A stretch of DNA of 64,000 nucleotides from CALDOK01 sp964481655 (lineage in GTDB: Bacteria; Myxococcota_A; UBA796; JAFGLY01). The stretch lies in contig CAYZVO010000010.1 of assembly GCA_964481655.1 (NCBI GenBank), positions 12,835 to 76,834 of the forward strand. The letters are read 5' to 3'. This document shows, one piece after another, positions 52,537-61,121 of this stretch. Position numbers and translations under genes: made by a program. The notes beneath the pieces are model-generated. The model was not told the DNA's origin and searched no databases. It saw only the letters and a program-made list of their open reading frames with translations. Each line of letters begins with the position of its first letter. Position 1 is the first letter of the stretch.

Positions 52537-54728
52537 CCCACCACCTCGACCTCGTCGCGGCCTGTGGCGTCGAGCAGGTCGTACAGCTCGGCCACCCGGT
52601 CGGGATCGTGGCGCCACAGCTCGATGAGCTGGGAGCAGAGATCCCGGGCCCGGCGGAAGGCCCCCACCAGGTCGCCGCTGATGTCGATGCCGCTGTCCAG
52701 GTGCTCGCCGATGGCCGCCAGGGACTCGCCCTCGGCCCAGGCGCGGCCCAGGGGGATCAGCTCGGGGCAGAAGTCCACCCCGATGTCGGTGAGGCGCTCG
52801 GCCTCGCGCACCGTGCCGGAGAACCGGACCTGGGAGATGGACTTGGCCAGGCTGCGCAGCTCCCGCCCCGGAGGGGTGAGCAGGTGGGTGCCCCGGGGCA
52901 GGTTCTGCACCACGGAGCAGCAGACCCCGAAGAGGGTGGGGGGGTCGAGGGTCTCGAGCAGGCCCTGCAGCACCAGCTCGGTCACGAAGATCTCGGACAT
53001 CTGCACGTGCAGCAGCGCCCGCGCGCCCGCCTGGAAGGAGAGGTCGTCGGCCAGGTACCCGATCTTCTTCAGGAAGGAGACCCGCTGCTGGAAGTCGTGC
53101 CAGCAGCGCTCGCGGCCGGTCTCGGCCTTCTCACGCAGGTTGGCGAGCTTGCGGCCCTGCTTGCGCATGGGCGGGGGCAGGTGCTCCACCGGGGGCAGGG
53201 GGGCGTCCTCGCTGATGGAGCGACCGAGCTGGGCTCGCAGGTTGCGCTCCATGTACTGGACCTGGACCAGGGCGTCGTTCGAGCGGCGCGCCTGCTGGTA
53301 GGCCAGGAACGAGCTCTGGACGAGGGTCTTGATGCGCTCCTGGGGATGCCGCTGCAGCAGGTGCACCACCGAGTGGAAGGACAGGTTGAAGCTCGAGCGC
53401 ACCTTCTCCGGGGCGCCGGAGCGGTAGCCGCCCAGCTGGCCGCGCACCGCGCCGTAGTCCCACGGGTCCATGCGCACGACCACGTGGCCCACGTCGTCCA
53501 TGCCCCGGCGACCGGCGCGGCCGGCCATCTGCATGAACTCCCGCACGGTCATGGGGTTCACCCCGCGGCCGTCGTACTTGGCCAGCCCGTCGAACACGAC
53601 GGTGCGGGCGGGCATGTTCACGCCCAGCGCGAAGGTGGAGGTGCAGTACAACACCCGGATGAGCTTGCGCTCGTAGAGGCGCTCCACCAGGGTCTTGAGC
53701 TGCACGTGCAGGCCCGCGTGGTGGAAGCCGACGCCCTGCTCGTACATCCGGCGCAGGCCCGGCAGGAGCACCTCGGTGCCCCACTCGGCCTCGAACTCGT
53801 CCAGCTCGGCCTGGCAGGCGCGCCACTCATCGTAGGAGAGCAGGCGCGGCCTCCGCTGGGAGAGGCTGGCGGCGAAGCGTTCGGTGAAGCGCCGGTTGAA
53901 CACGAAGTAGAGGTAGGGGCTGAGGTCGCGGTGGATGCTGCGGAACACATCCATGTGGCGAGTGGGAGGCTGGTCCCGTCCGCCGCCATCCCGGTCGCGC
54001 CCACGTCCACCGCGCCCGCGCCCGCGCTCCTGGCGACCGCGGCCCCGCTGGAAGCGCCCGGAGCGCCGGCCGCCGGCCCGCTCGGACTTGCGGCGCTTGC
54101 GCCAGCGATCGTAGGCCTTGTCGAAGCCGGCTGGGTCCTGCAGGCCGCCCTGGCGGTCGAACATGTGCAGCTGCAGGGGCACCGCCCGGGTCTCCTCGCG
54201 CACCACGGCCACCCGCTGCCCCCGCACCTCGGACAGCCAGGCGGCGAAGTCCTCGAGGTTGGACAGGGTGGCGCTGAGGCCCAGCACCTGCACGGTGTTG
54301 GGCAGGTAGATGAGGACCTCTTCCCAGGTGGTGCCGCGCTCGCGGTCGTCCAGGAAGTGGATCTCGTCGAGGATGACGTGCTTCAGGCCTTCCGGCAGGT
54401 CGCCCGTCAGCAGCATGTTGCGCAGGATCTCGGTGGTCATCACCAGGCAGGGCGCGTCGCGCCGGATGACGAGATCGCCGGTGACCAGCCCCACATTCCC
54501 TTCGCCGTGCTTGCGGGTGTAGTCGCGGAACTTCTGGTTCGACAGGGCCTTGACCGGGGCGGTGTAGACGACCTGCTCTCCCGCAGCCAGGGCCTCGGCG
54601 ACCATGTGGTCGGCGATGACGGTCTTGCCGGTGCCGGTGGGCGCGCTGACCAGGACCGAGCGCCCGGCGTCGAGCTCGGCGATGGCGCCAGCCTGGAATG
54701 GATCGAGCTCGAAGGGGAAGGAAGACAT
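52533..54728 (-). CDS. Ski2-like superfamily II RNA/DNA helicase with RGG-rich insert
   Basis: 731 residues: Walker A APTGTGKTVIADH, YTAPVKALSNQKF, DEIHF (motif II), GLSATLSN (motif III), VGFHHAGL, FALGVNMPARTVV (motif V) and QMAGRAGRRG (motif VI), as in Ski2/Mtr4/Hel308-type helicases. A C-terminal DSHCT-like helical region follows to residue 731. Between motifs III and IV lies an Arg/Gly-rich insert (about residues 215-250), an RGG-box-like segment likely to bind RNA. ATG 54,728 is the first start giving the Q-like PFELDPFQ element. The downstream lipoprotein starts inside its stop. Confidence 0.9.
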   Translation of the reverse strand: MSSFPFELDPFQAGAIAELDAGRSVLVSAPTGTGKTVIADHMVAEALAAGEQVVYTAPVKALSNQKFRDYTRKHGEGNVGLVTGDLVIRRDAPCLVMTTEILRNMLLTGDLPEGLKHVILDEIHFLDDRERGTTWEEVLIYLPNTVQVLGLSATLSNLEDFAAWLSEVRGQRVAVVREETRAVPLQLHMFDRQGGLQDPAGFDKAYDRWRKRRKSERAGGRRSGRFQRGRGRQERGRGRGGRGRDRDGGGRDQPPTRHMDVFRSIHRDLSPYLYFVFNRRFTERFAASLSQRRPRLLSYDEWRACQAELDEFEAEWGTEVLLPGLRRMYEQGVGFHHAGLHVQLKTLVERLYERKLIRVLYCTSTFALGVNMPARTVVFDGLAKYDGRGVNPMTVREFMQMAGRAGRRGMDDVGHVVVRMDPWDYGAVRGQLGGYRSGAPEKVRSSFNLSFHSVVHLLQRHPQERIKTLVQSSFLAYQQARRSNDALVQVQYMERNLRAQLGRSISEDAPLPPVEHLPPPMRKQGRKLANLREKAETGRERCWHDFQQRVSFLKKIGYLADDLSFQAGARALLHVQMSEIFVTELVLQGLLETLDPPTLFGVCCSVVQNLPRGTHLLTPPGRELRSLAKSISQVRFSGTVREAERLTDIGVDFCPELIPLGRAWAEGESLAAIGEHLDSGIDISGDLVGAFRRARDLCSQLIELWRHDPDRVAELYDLLDATGRDEVEVVG

Positions 54729-54827
54729 GGGGGGATCCGGACTGCACTACGGGAAGAAGGGGTGACATGGCTGTTGCGGAATGCCCGCGTTAACCCGCCC
54801 GGGATCCCAGGGAAGCGAGTGAACCCA

Positions 54828-56501
54828 ATGCTGACCACCCTCACCCTCCTCGTCCTCACCAGCTCCCAGCTCGCTGCGCAGCCCGCGGTGCCGCCGCCGC
54901 TGCCGGTGCAGCAGCAGGTCTACCACTACAACGGGCCCACGGGCACGGGGCAGTACGAGCTCGAGCGCATCGCCGAGCTGGTCTCCCAGGCGCCCAGCGC
55001 CCAGCACCTGGTCTGGCAGCAGGGCTGGGCCGAGTGGATGGCCTGGGATCAGGTGGACGCGGTGGCCAAGGCCGTGGCTCCCAAGCCGCCGCCGCCCCCG
55101 GTCGCCCAGGCGCAGACCTTCTCCTACCACGGCCCCGACGGCCAGACCCAGCAGCTCACGGCCGCCGAGGTCGCGGCTGCGGTGCAGGCCGGCCCCGGCC
55201 CACACCTCGTCTGGCGCCCGGGCATGGCCAGCTGGACCGACGCCACCACGCTGGCCGAGATCACCGCGGCCGCCCCCCCGCCGCCGCCGCTGCCCCCCGC
55301 CGCTCCCGAGCCGCCCCCGGTCGAGGACACCCCCGTGGTCGAGGCCGCCCCCGACGCGCTGCCGGTGGACGAGCCCGCCGGGCACAGCTGCGGTGGCTGC
55401 AGCTCCAAGAAGAAGGTGAAGCTGGGCGGCGAGGTCTGGTTCAACCTCTCCGCGCCGGACCTGCAGAACATCGCCCCGGGCGACGACGCCGCCTTCACGC
55501 CGACCTTCATGGTCAAGCGCGCCCGCATCAAGGCCGACGTCAAGCTGCACGACCGGATCAAGGGCCGCCTGCTGGTGGACTTCCCCCAGGACGGCGGAGC
55601 CAGCGAATACGCGATCTCCATGGGCAGCATCTACAGCCGCCTGGCCGCCCTCGAGGGCAGCACCGACTCCGCCGATGTGGACCCCAGCATCTCCGTGCGG
55701 GACTACCCCGATGGCTGGAGCACCGTGGTCAAGGACGCCTACCTGGACTGGAGCATCGGCAAGAACGAGGCCCACCGGGTGCGCACCGGTATGCAGAAGC
55801 CGATCTTCAGCAGCCGCGACTGGTTCGACGGCTTCAACGCCTTCTTCCTCGGCGGCAACGCCGCCTACAAGACCATGGCCGAGCGCGCCGGCATCGTGGA
55901 CACCCGTGACCTCGGCGTGGCCTATCAGCTCGCGCCGGGCGATCTGTGGGCGGTGGAGGCCCAGGCCATGAACGGCACCGGCGACGCCGACTTGGACGAC
56001 AACGCCGGCAAGGACGTCATGGGCCGCGTGTCCCTGAACCTGCCCGTGGGGCTCGGTGTGCAGGCCTCCGGCCTCTACGGCGCCCGCGACATGGCCGGCC
56101 AGAGCGCCATCAGCGCCCTGGACGCCACCGTGCGCATGGACGTGCTCTTCTTCCGCGTGATGGCCGAAGGCATCTACGGCAACCTGGTCAGCCCGGAGGC
56201 CTCGGTGAACTTCGGCGGCTTCCAGGCCGCCGGCGCCGCCAGCGTCCCGCTGGGCGACGGCATCGTGGACCACGTCGATCTCACCGGCCGCTTCATGTAC
56301 TTCGACCCCCACATGCAGGGGCCGGACGAGACCCCGTTCCCGGACGCCTGGTGGACCACCAGCGTGGCCGCCTTCCTGCACTGGGACGTGAGCTGCAAGC
56401 AGGCGCTGCTCACCGGCGTGTCCTTCGAGAACTACGCCCCGCAGAACGCCGATGAGTCCGTCGAGAACACCCTCGTCGGCCAGGTGATCTGGAAGTACTG
56501 A
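54828..56501 (+). CDS. Outer-membrane porin-like protein with two N-terminal GYF_2-type repeats
   Basis: 557 residues with signal peptide (LTTLTLLVLTSSQLAAQ). Two similar ~60-residue units follow, each with a Y-H-Y/SYHGP start and a W-A/S-W end (LVWQQGWAEWMAW and LVWRPGMASWTDA), resembling GYF_2 (DUF4339) domains, separated by Pro-rich linkers. A CGGCSSKKK motif precedes the barrel, which starts KLGGEVWFNLSA and has PTFMVKRARIKADVKL and many aromatic-rich strands to the C-terminal IWKY. The barrel looks like the OprP/OprO phosphate-selective porin family. GYF_2 units on a porin are unusual. ATG 54,828 follows AAGCGAGTG. Confidence 0.75.
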   Translation: MLTTLTLLVLTSSQLAAQPAVPPPLPVQQQVYHYNGPTGTGQYELERIAELVSQAPSAQHLVWQQGWAEWMAWDQVDAVAKAVAPKPPPPPVAQAQTFSYHGPDGQTQQLTAAEVAAAVQAGPGPHLVWRPGMASWTDATTLAEITAAAPPPPPLPPAAPEPPPVEDTPVVEAAPDALPVDEPAGHSCGGCSSKKKVKLGGEVWFNLSAPDLQNIAPGDDAAFTPTFMVKRARIKADVKLHDRIKGRLLVDFPQDGGASEYAISMGSIYSRLAALEGSTDSADVDPSISVRDYPDGWSTVVKDAYLDWSIGKNEAHRVRTGMQKPIFSSRDWFDGFNAFFLGGNAAYKTMAERAGIVDTRDLGVAYQLAPGDLWAVEAQAMNGTGDADLDDNAGKDVMGRVSLNLPVGLGVQASGLYGARDMAGQSAISALDATVRMDVLFFRVMAEGIYGNLVSPEASVNFGGFQAAGAASVPLGDGIVDHVDLTGRFMYFDPHMQGPDETPFPDAWWTTSVAAFLHWDVSCKQALLTGVSFENYAPQNADESVENTLVGQVIWKY

Positions 56502-56514
56502 CCCGGGAGACCTC

Positions 56515-56742
56515 ATGGGGCGGATCTCCCGCAACATGATCGGCTGCGCCACCGTGCTCGTCTGGAGCCTGGCGGCCGCGTGGCTCGCCGTGGCCGCCCA
56601 CCCCATCTGGGCGGTGGTCGTGGGCGCCTTCGCCGTGCTGCGGCTGTGGGTGCTCATCCGCGACTGGAGCAAGGGCTCCCGGCGCCGATCCCCTCCTCCT
56701 GAAGTGCGAGACCCGCCCTCGGATGAGGACGGGTCTCCGTAG
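56515..56742 (+). CDS. Small membrane protein, 75 aa
   Basis: Starts MGRISRNMIGCATVLVWSL, with hydrophobic segments at about 8-29 and 31-48, then a basic, proline-rich tail (KGSRRRSPPPE). Probably a small inner-membrane protein with two helices; function unknown. It lies 13 bp after the porin stop and is probably co-transcribed. Its last codons contain the terminator-type hairpin. Confidence 0.55.
   Translation: MGRISRNMIGCATVLVWSLAAAWLAVAAHPIWAVVVGAFAVLRLWVLIRDWSKGSRRRSPPPEVRDPPSDEDGSP
56708..56737. terminator. Bidirectional hairpin between convergent genes
   Basis: GAGACCCG and CGGGTCTC with an inner CCTC/GAGG pairing and a GGAT loop. It overlaps the 3' end of the small membrane protein gene and lies 16 bp before the ferredoxin stop on the other strand, so it can terminate both. 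Confidence 0.6.
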
Positions 56743-56752
56743 TTCTTACGGT

Positions 56753-56926
56753 CTAGACCTCGACGATGGCCTCGGTCGGGCAGACGTCGATGCAGGTGCC
56801 GCACTCGGTGCAGATGTCCTGGTCGATGACGTAGATGTCACCGCTGTCGGCCTCGGAGATGGCCTCGACCGGGCACTCGGCTTCGCAGGAGCCGCAAGCG
56901 ATGCATTCTTCGTTGATCTTGATCAT
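56753..56926 (-). CDS. 2[4Fe-4S] ferredoxin
   Basis: 57-residue bacterial-type ferredoxin: MIKINEECIACGSCEAECPVEA and a second CTECGTCIDVCPTEA, so two complete CxxCxxCxxxCP cluster-binding motifs. It carries electrons for cytoplasmic redox enzymes. Length is typical. ATG 56,926 follows GGAGGC. A strong promoter lies at 56,992-57,020. Its redox partners are not obvious nearby; the rubredoxin/rubrerythrin genes are far away in the window. Confidence 0.95.
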   Translation of the reverse strand: MIKINEECIACGSCEAECPVEAISEADSGDIYVIDQDICTECGTCIDVCPTEAIVEV

Positions 56927-56991
56927 GGGGTGCCTCCGGGAAGCGCTGCTTCCGCGTGTTGGGGAGAGGGTTGTTCCTATGAAAGGGAGCG

Positions 56992-57020
56992 ACTCTATCT
57001 GGAGCCCCACAGGCAGTCAA
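56992..57020 (-). promoter_or_regulatory. Ferredoxin promoter (TTGACT-17-TAGAGT)
   Basis: Reverse strand: TTGACT (57,020-57,015), 17-bp spacer, TAGAGT (56,997-56,992). It is 66 bp from the ferredoxin ATG. Confidence 0.6.
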
Positions 57021-57075
57021 CGCGGGCGTGACCTGTGGGCGATCCACGTCAGGCGCGCCCTGCGATCGAGCGCTG

Positions 57076-57104
57076 TTGACGGGTTTTTCAGCGGTCGGTA
57101 GACT
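57076..57104 (+). promoter_or_regulatory. Glycosyltransferase operon promoter (TTGACG-17-TAGACT)
   Basis: TTGACG (57,076-57,081), 17-bp spacer, TAGACT (57,099-57,104), 20 nt before ATG 57,125. It is the best promoter seen in the window and divergent from the ferredoxin promoter. Confidence 0.65.
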
Positions 57105-57124
57105 CAGCCGACCCCTGGGAGCCC

Positions 57125-58618
57125 ATGCCGCGAAGCCCCGCCGCCGCGAGCCCGAGGCTGGCGTCGCTGGCCCTCCCCGCCGTTTTGGCGGTCGTGCTGG
57201 TGCTCGGGTTGATCCTGTTGGTGCCCGATGGCGCCATCGTGGACTGCGAGCGCGACGGGCACTTCCAGCGGGCGGGGCAGCTCTCCTGTGGGGTGGTCGG
57301 ACCCAACGCGCCCTATGGCCCGCTGCTGCCCTGGCTCGCCCTCCCCTGGATCCCGCTCTGGGGCACCCCCTACCTGGCCACCCGCTTCGTCAGCTTGCTG
57401 GCCCTGCTGGGCATGGTGGCGCTCGCCTGGCGGGCCTGCCGGGTCCTCGGCGCCGGCCGGGGGGCCGCGGCGTTGGCGGGGCTGCTGGTGGGCCTGAACG
57501 GCACCACCCTGTTCTACGGCTCCATGGCCTGCTCCGATCTGCCGGCGGCCGCGCTGCTGGTCGCCGCGCTGTGGTGGGCGCTGCGGGCGACCCGCGAGCC
57601 GCCCCGGCCCGCGCTCTGTGCCGCCTTGGCGGGGGCGGCCCTGGCCGGGGCCTGCCTGGTGCGCGTGCAGTACTACCTGCCCGCGGCGGCGCTGCTGGTC
57701 ACCATGCCGCTGGTGCTGCGCCGGCTGCGGCCCTCCCTCGCCCTCGCCCTGGGCTTCGGGCTGCCGGTGCTCGGGGCCCTCGCCGTGGGCTGGGCCCGCT
57801 ACGACAGCCTCGGGGACGCCCTGGACATGCACCTTGGCCTGGCTGCCTACACCCGCAACCTGACCCGGGCGAGCACGATCCTGAGCGACGGGGGAGGGGA
57901 GGTGGTGCCCCTGTCCGATCGCCTGCTGTGGAGCGTGCGCCTGGTGCTGCGGACCACGGCGGTGCTGCCGCTGGTCGGCCTGCTCGGCGCGACGGTGCTG
58001 GCCCTGAGCCGGCGTCGCTGGCGCGGGCTGCTGGTGGTGCTGGTGCCGGCGGGGGTGCTCTACGCGGGCCTGGCCTGGTCCCACCCGCCTCCGGACTGGG
58101 GTGCGCGCCGCTTCTACCTGTTCCTGGTGCCCCTGGCCGCGGTCGCCACGGTGCTGCTCGGGCGCTGGGCCTGTGCCCGCTGGCTCCCCCGCTGGGGCTT
58201 CGCGAGCCCGCTGGGCGCCCTGCTGCTGCTCGTCCTGGCGCTCGGCCACGGGCTGTGGGATCTGAAGACCTTCCGGGTGCCGGAACCCTCGAGCCTGCTG
58301 CAGGTCGAGGATGGACTGCGCCCCGGGCTGTCGAGCGGCTACGAGCGCGACGTGGTGCGGTCGGCGGCCGGGCTGATCGCCGGGCTCGACGCCTGCGCCG
58401 CGGTCGCCACAAACTTCCACCCGGCGGCCATCCCGGTCCGCAACGCCGTGTTCCTGGGGGACGTCGATCCCGATGATCCGGGCTGGGTGGAGGCGCTGCC
58501 CGCGGGGGAGGGGAGGGAGCGCTGGCTGCTGTTCGTGGACCCCGAGCGCGGCTCCCCGGAGCTTCGCCCCGTCCCCGGCTCATCCGCGCCCGGCCCCGGG
58601 TTAGGGGAGGAGCCATGA
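57125..58618 (+). CDS. GT-C-like polytopic membrane glycosyltransferase
   Basis: 497 residues with about ten hydrophobic helices. The first long loop has acidic residues (PDGAIVDCERDGHFQ), as in GT-C-fold enzymes of the PMT/ArnT kind that use lipid-linked sugar donors. There is no clear soluble domain except a short tail (VEALPAGEGRERWLL). It is probably an inner-membrane sugar transferase for a cell-surface polysaccharide. ATG 57,125 follows GGGAG. It overlaps the next gene by 4 bp, so it is coupled to the GT2 enzyme. Confidence 0.75.
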   Translation: MPRSPAAASPRLASLALPAVLAVVLVLGLILLVPDGAIVDCERDGHFQRAGQLSCGVVGPNAPYGPLLPWLALPWIPLWGTPYLATRFVSLLALLGMVALAWRACRVLGAGRGAAALAGLLVGLNGTTLFYGSMACSDLPAAALLVAALWWALRATREPPRPALCAALAGAALAGACLVRVQYYLPAAALLVTMPLVLRRLRPSLALALGFGLPVLGALAVGWARYDSLGDALDMHLGLAAYTRNLTRASTILSDGGGEVVPLSDRLLWSVRLVLRTTAVLPLVGLLGATVLALSRRRWRGLLVVLVPAGVLYAGLAWSHPPPDWGARRFYLFLVPLAAVATVLLGRWACARWLPRWGFASPLGALLLLVLALGHGLWDLKTFRVPEPSSLLQVEDGLRPGLSSGYERDVVRSAAGLIAGLDACAAVATNFHPAAIPVRNAVFLGDVDPDDPGWVEALPAGEGRERWLLFVDPERGSPELRPVPGSSAPGPGLGEEP

Positions 58619-60078
58619 GCGGCTTGCTGCTGGTCCTGTTCGAGCTGGTGCGCATCAGCCTGCGCGCCGCCGCGGTGTTGATGGGTGTCCGCTTCCTGCG
58701 GCTCGGCCTCGGCGCGCTGCGCCGCGGGAGCCTCGAGCCCCCCTCCGACCCGCCCGCCGAGCCACCGCGGGTGTTGGTGCAGCTGCCCCTGCGCAACGAG
58801 TTCCACGTCGCCGAACGCATCGTGCGCGCGGCCTGCGCCCTCGAGCATCCCCGCGACCGGCTGGAGATCCAGGTGCTGGACGACTCCGACGACGCCACCC
58901 GCGGCCGCCTCGAGCGGGTGGTGGCGGAGCTGCGGGACCAGGGCCAGCCGGTCACCCTGGTTGCCCGCGACCAGCCGGTGGGCTTCAAGGCTGGCGCCCT
59001 CAACGAGGGCCTGCGGCGCTCGAGCGCACCCCTCATCGCGGTCTTCGACGCCGACAACATGCCCGGGCCGGACTTCCTGGTGCGGACCCTGCCGTGGTTC
59101 ACCGATCCCGAGGTGGGCTTCGTCCAGGCCCGCTGGATCTTCGTCAACCGCAGCGCCAGCCTGCTGACCCGGCTGCAGGCGCTGGTCCTCGACGGCCTCT
59201 TCGCCGTCAGCCAGCACGTGCAGAGCGTGGCGCGGGGGCCGGTCACCTTCAACGGCACCGCCGGGATCATCCGACGGGACTGCCTCGAGGACGTGGGCGG
59301 CTGGCGCGGGGATCTGGTCACCGAGGATCAGGACATGGCCCTGCGAGCCTGGCTGGCCGGCTGGCGCGGGGTCCACTGCCGCAGCCACGCCGTGCCCTGC
59401 GAGCTGCCCGAGGACATGGGCTCCTTCCGCATCCAGCAGCGGCGCTGGGCCTTCGGCACCGGCCAGGTCCTGCGGGTGCTGCTGCCGGAGGTGCTGCGCG
59501 CCCGCAAGCCCATCGGCCAGCGCCTCGCGGTGCTGCTGCACCTGGGCCGCCACGCGTTCTACCCCCTGCTGCTCATCAACCTGCTGCTGGTCCCGTTCAC
59601 CACCCTCTTCGGGCTGCCCACCCTGCTGGACTACGGCCCGGTGGTGAACCTCCTGCTGCTCGCCCTGCTCATCGGCGGCCTGATGGTCTACAGCCTGGTG
59701 GCCGAGCTCCGGGCCGGTGGGCCGCCGCTGCACGCGCTGCTGGCCCCCCTGCTCGTGCCCCTGGTGCTTGGGTCCTGCCTCTACTACAGCGCGGCCTTCT
59801 TCGCGGGCCTGGTCTCCCGTCGGGGCGAGTTCGTGCGCACCCCCAAGCGGGGAGACGGCGGCGAGGGGCCCAGCTACGTCGCCCGCTGGGACCCCCTCTG
59901 TGTCGTGGAGCTGGTCCTCGGCCTGGGCATGGCCGCCGCCTCCGCGCTGGCGCTGCAGCGGGGCATCCCGGTCTACGGAGCCTTCATGGGCTGCGTGTCC
60001 GCGGGGCTGCTGTGGGTGTCCCTCGAGTCCTTGCTGGCCGGTGTGCGTCGCAGCACCGCGCGAAGGAGTCAAGCATGA
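58615..60078 (+). CDS. GT2 family membrane glycosyltransferase
   Basis: 487 residues: an N-terminal helix, a GT-A domain with LVQLPLRNEFHV, DDSDD (first Asp pair), DADNMPG (DxD for metal and nucleotide), TEDQDMALRAW (catalytic base) and QQRRW (acceptor and product site), then about five C-terminal helices. This matches processive GT2 enzymes such as beta-glucan or cellulose-synthase-like or ceramide glucosyltransferases. The donor is UDP- or GDP-sugar and the product is unknown. Coupled by ATGA overlaps to both neighbours. Confidence 0.9.
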   Translation: MSGLLLVLFELVRISLRAAAVLMGVRFLRLGLGALRRGSLEPPSDPPAEPPRVLVQLPLRNEFHVAERIVRAACALEHPRDRLEIQVLDDSDDATRGRLERVVAELRDQGQPVTLVARDQPVGFKAGALNEGLRRSSAPLIAVFDADNMPGPDFLVRTLPWFTDPEVGFVQARWIFVNRSASLLTRLQALVLDGLFAVSQHVQSVARGPVTFNGTAGIIRRDCLEDVGGWRGDLVTEDQDMALRAWLAGWRGVHCRSHAVPCELPEDMGSFRIQQRRWAFGTGQVLRVLLPEVLRARKPIGQRLAVLLHLGRHAFYPLLLINLLLVPFTTLFGLPTLLDYGPVVNLLLLALLIGGLMVYSLVAELRAGGPPLHALLAPLLVPLVLGSCLYYSAAFFAGLVSRRGEFVRTPKRGDGGEGPSYVARWDPLCVVELVLGLGMAAASALALQRGIPVYGAFMGCVSAGLLWVSLESLLAGVRRSTARRSQA

Positions 60079-61121
60079 CCTCCCTCTCTCGTTCACTCGG
60101 CCCGTTCGCGCGCTTCTCACCCCCCGAGCTCCGCGCCGCGGTGCTCACCGAGCTGGAGGCCATCGAGGTCGCGCTGGCCGGGGCCCTCCCGGGTGCGCGG
60201 GTCGAGCTCGCGGGGAGCTTCGCCGCGGGCGAAGCCTGCGCCTTCCTCGAGGATGGGCGGGCTGTCGTGCTGTCGGACCTCGACCTGTTCGTGCGCGACG
60301 CGGGCCCCGGGATGTTGCTCCAGCGGGTCGGGCTGCGCGCGAAGCTCGAGGCCGCGCTGCAGCTCCAGCTGTTGCCGAGCGTCGATCTGAACCTCGTGCT
60401 GTCCGGCGCGGGCGCGGCGACCCCGGACTTCGTGGTCCACGCCCTCCACGACGCGGCCCAGGGCTTGCTGCGCTGCGCGCCTGGGCGCCTGGGTGACTGG
60501 CGGCAGGAGCGCTACGAGCTCAACCGGGTGGTGTTCACGGCCCTGCGCGCGGCCTGGAACCTCGACGCCTCGGAGCCGGTGTACGCCCTGCTCGACTGCC
60601 GGGCGCCCCTCGAGGGCGCCTGGGGCGAACGGCTCGAGCCGGCGCTGCGGTCCCTGGCCCTCGACGCCCTGGACGAGAACCCCGGCCTCGGCATCGCCGC
60701 CCTCGGCCCCGACGCCCGGGAGCAGCACCGCGAGCGCTGGGTCCTCGGCCGCCTCTGGGTCGAGCGCCTGCAGGAGCGCTGGCACACCTGGCTCGCGGCG
60801 GCCCCCGCGCCGGCCCGGCTGGCGCTGCAGCGCGAGCGCCTCGAGGGGTTGGCCCGCCTCAGTGTCGCGAGCGTCCGCGGCGGTCGGGTCCCCAGGCCCC
60901 GCTGGGACATCCACAAGGGGCTGTTCGAGGCCCGCCGCGCGCTGGGCATCGCGGTGTGCCCCGGTGGCATCGATCCGTCGTGGCTCGCCCGGGGGCTCGA
61001 CCAGCTCTCGGCGTTGGGGCTGGGACCTCGCCGCTGGCCCACGGACGCCGGTCAGGCTTGGGAGCAGGGTCGCCGCGCGGCCCGGATGCCCAACCCCCTC
61101 AGGATCGTGATCCGGCGCTGA
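60075..61121 (+). CDS. Nucleotidyltransferase-fold protein (paralogue A)
   Basis: 348 residues, cytoplasmic. An LAGSFAAGEA motif about 30 residues before SDLDLFV fits the GS...DxD core of the polymerase-beta-type nucleotidyltransferase fold, with a later Asp in SVDLNLVL as possible third carboxylate. The rest is helical. The substrate (protein AMPylation, nucleotide, or sugar-1-phosphate) cannot be read. ATG 60,075 follows AAGGAG and overlaps the GT2 stop by 4 bp. It ends 23 bp inside the convergent flippase gene. Distantly similar to the gene at 62,616. Confidence 0.7.
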   Translation: MTSLSRSLGPFARFSPPELRAAVLTELEAIEVALAGALPGARVELAGSFAAGEACAFLEDGRAVVLSDLDLFVRDAGPGMLLQRVGLRAKLEAALQLQLLPSVDLNLVLSGAGAATPDFVVHALHDAAQGLLRCAPGRLGDWRQERYELNRVVFTALRAAWNLDASEPVYALLDCRAPLEGAWGERLEPALRSLALDALDENPGLGIAALGPDAREQHRERWVLGRLWVERLQERWHTWLAAAPAPARLALQRERLEGLARLSVASVRGGRVPRPRWDIHKGLFEARRALGIAVCPGGIDPSWLARGLDQLSALGLGPRRWPTDAGQAWEQGRRAARMPNPLRIVIRR

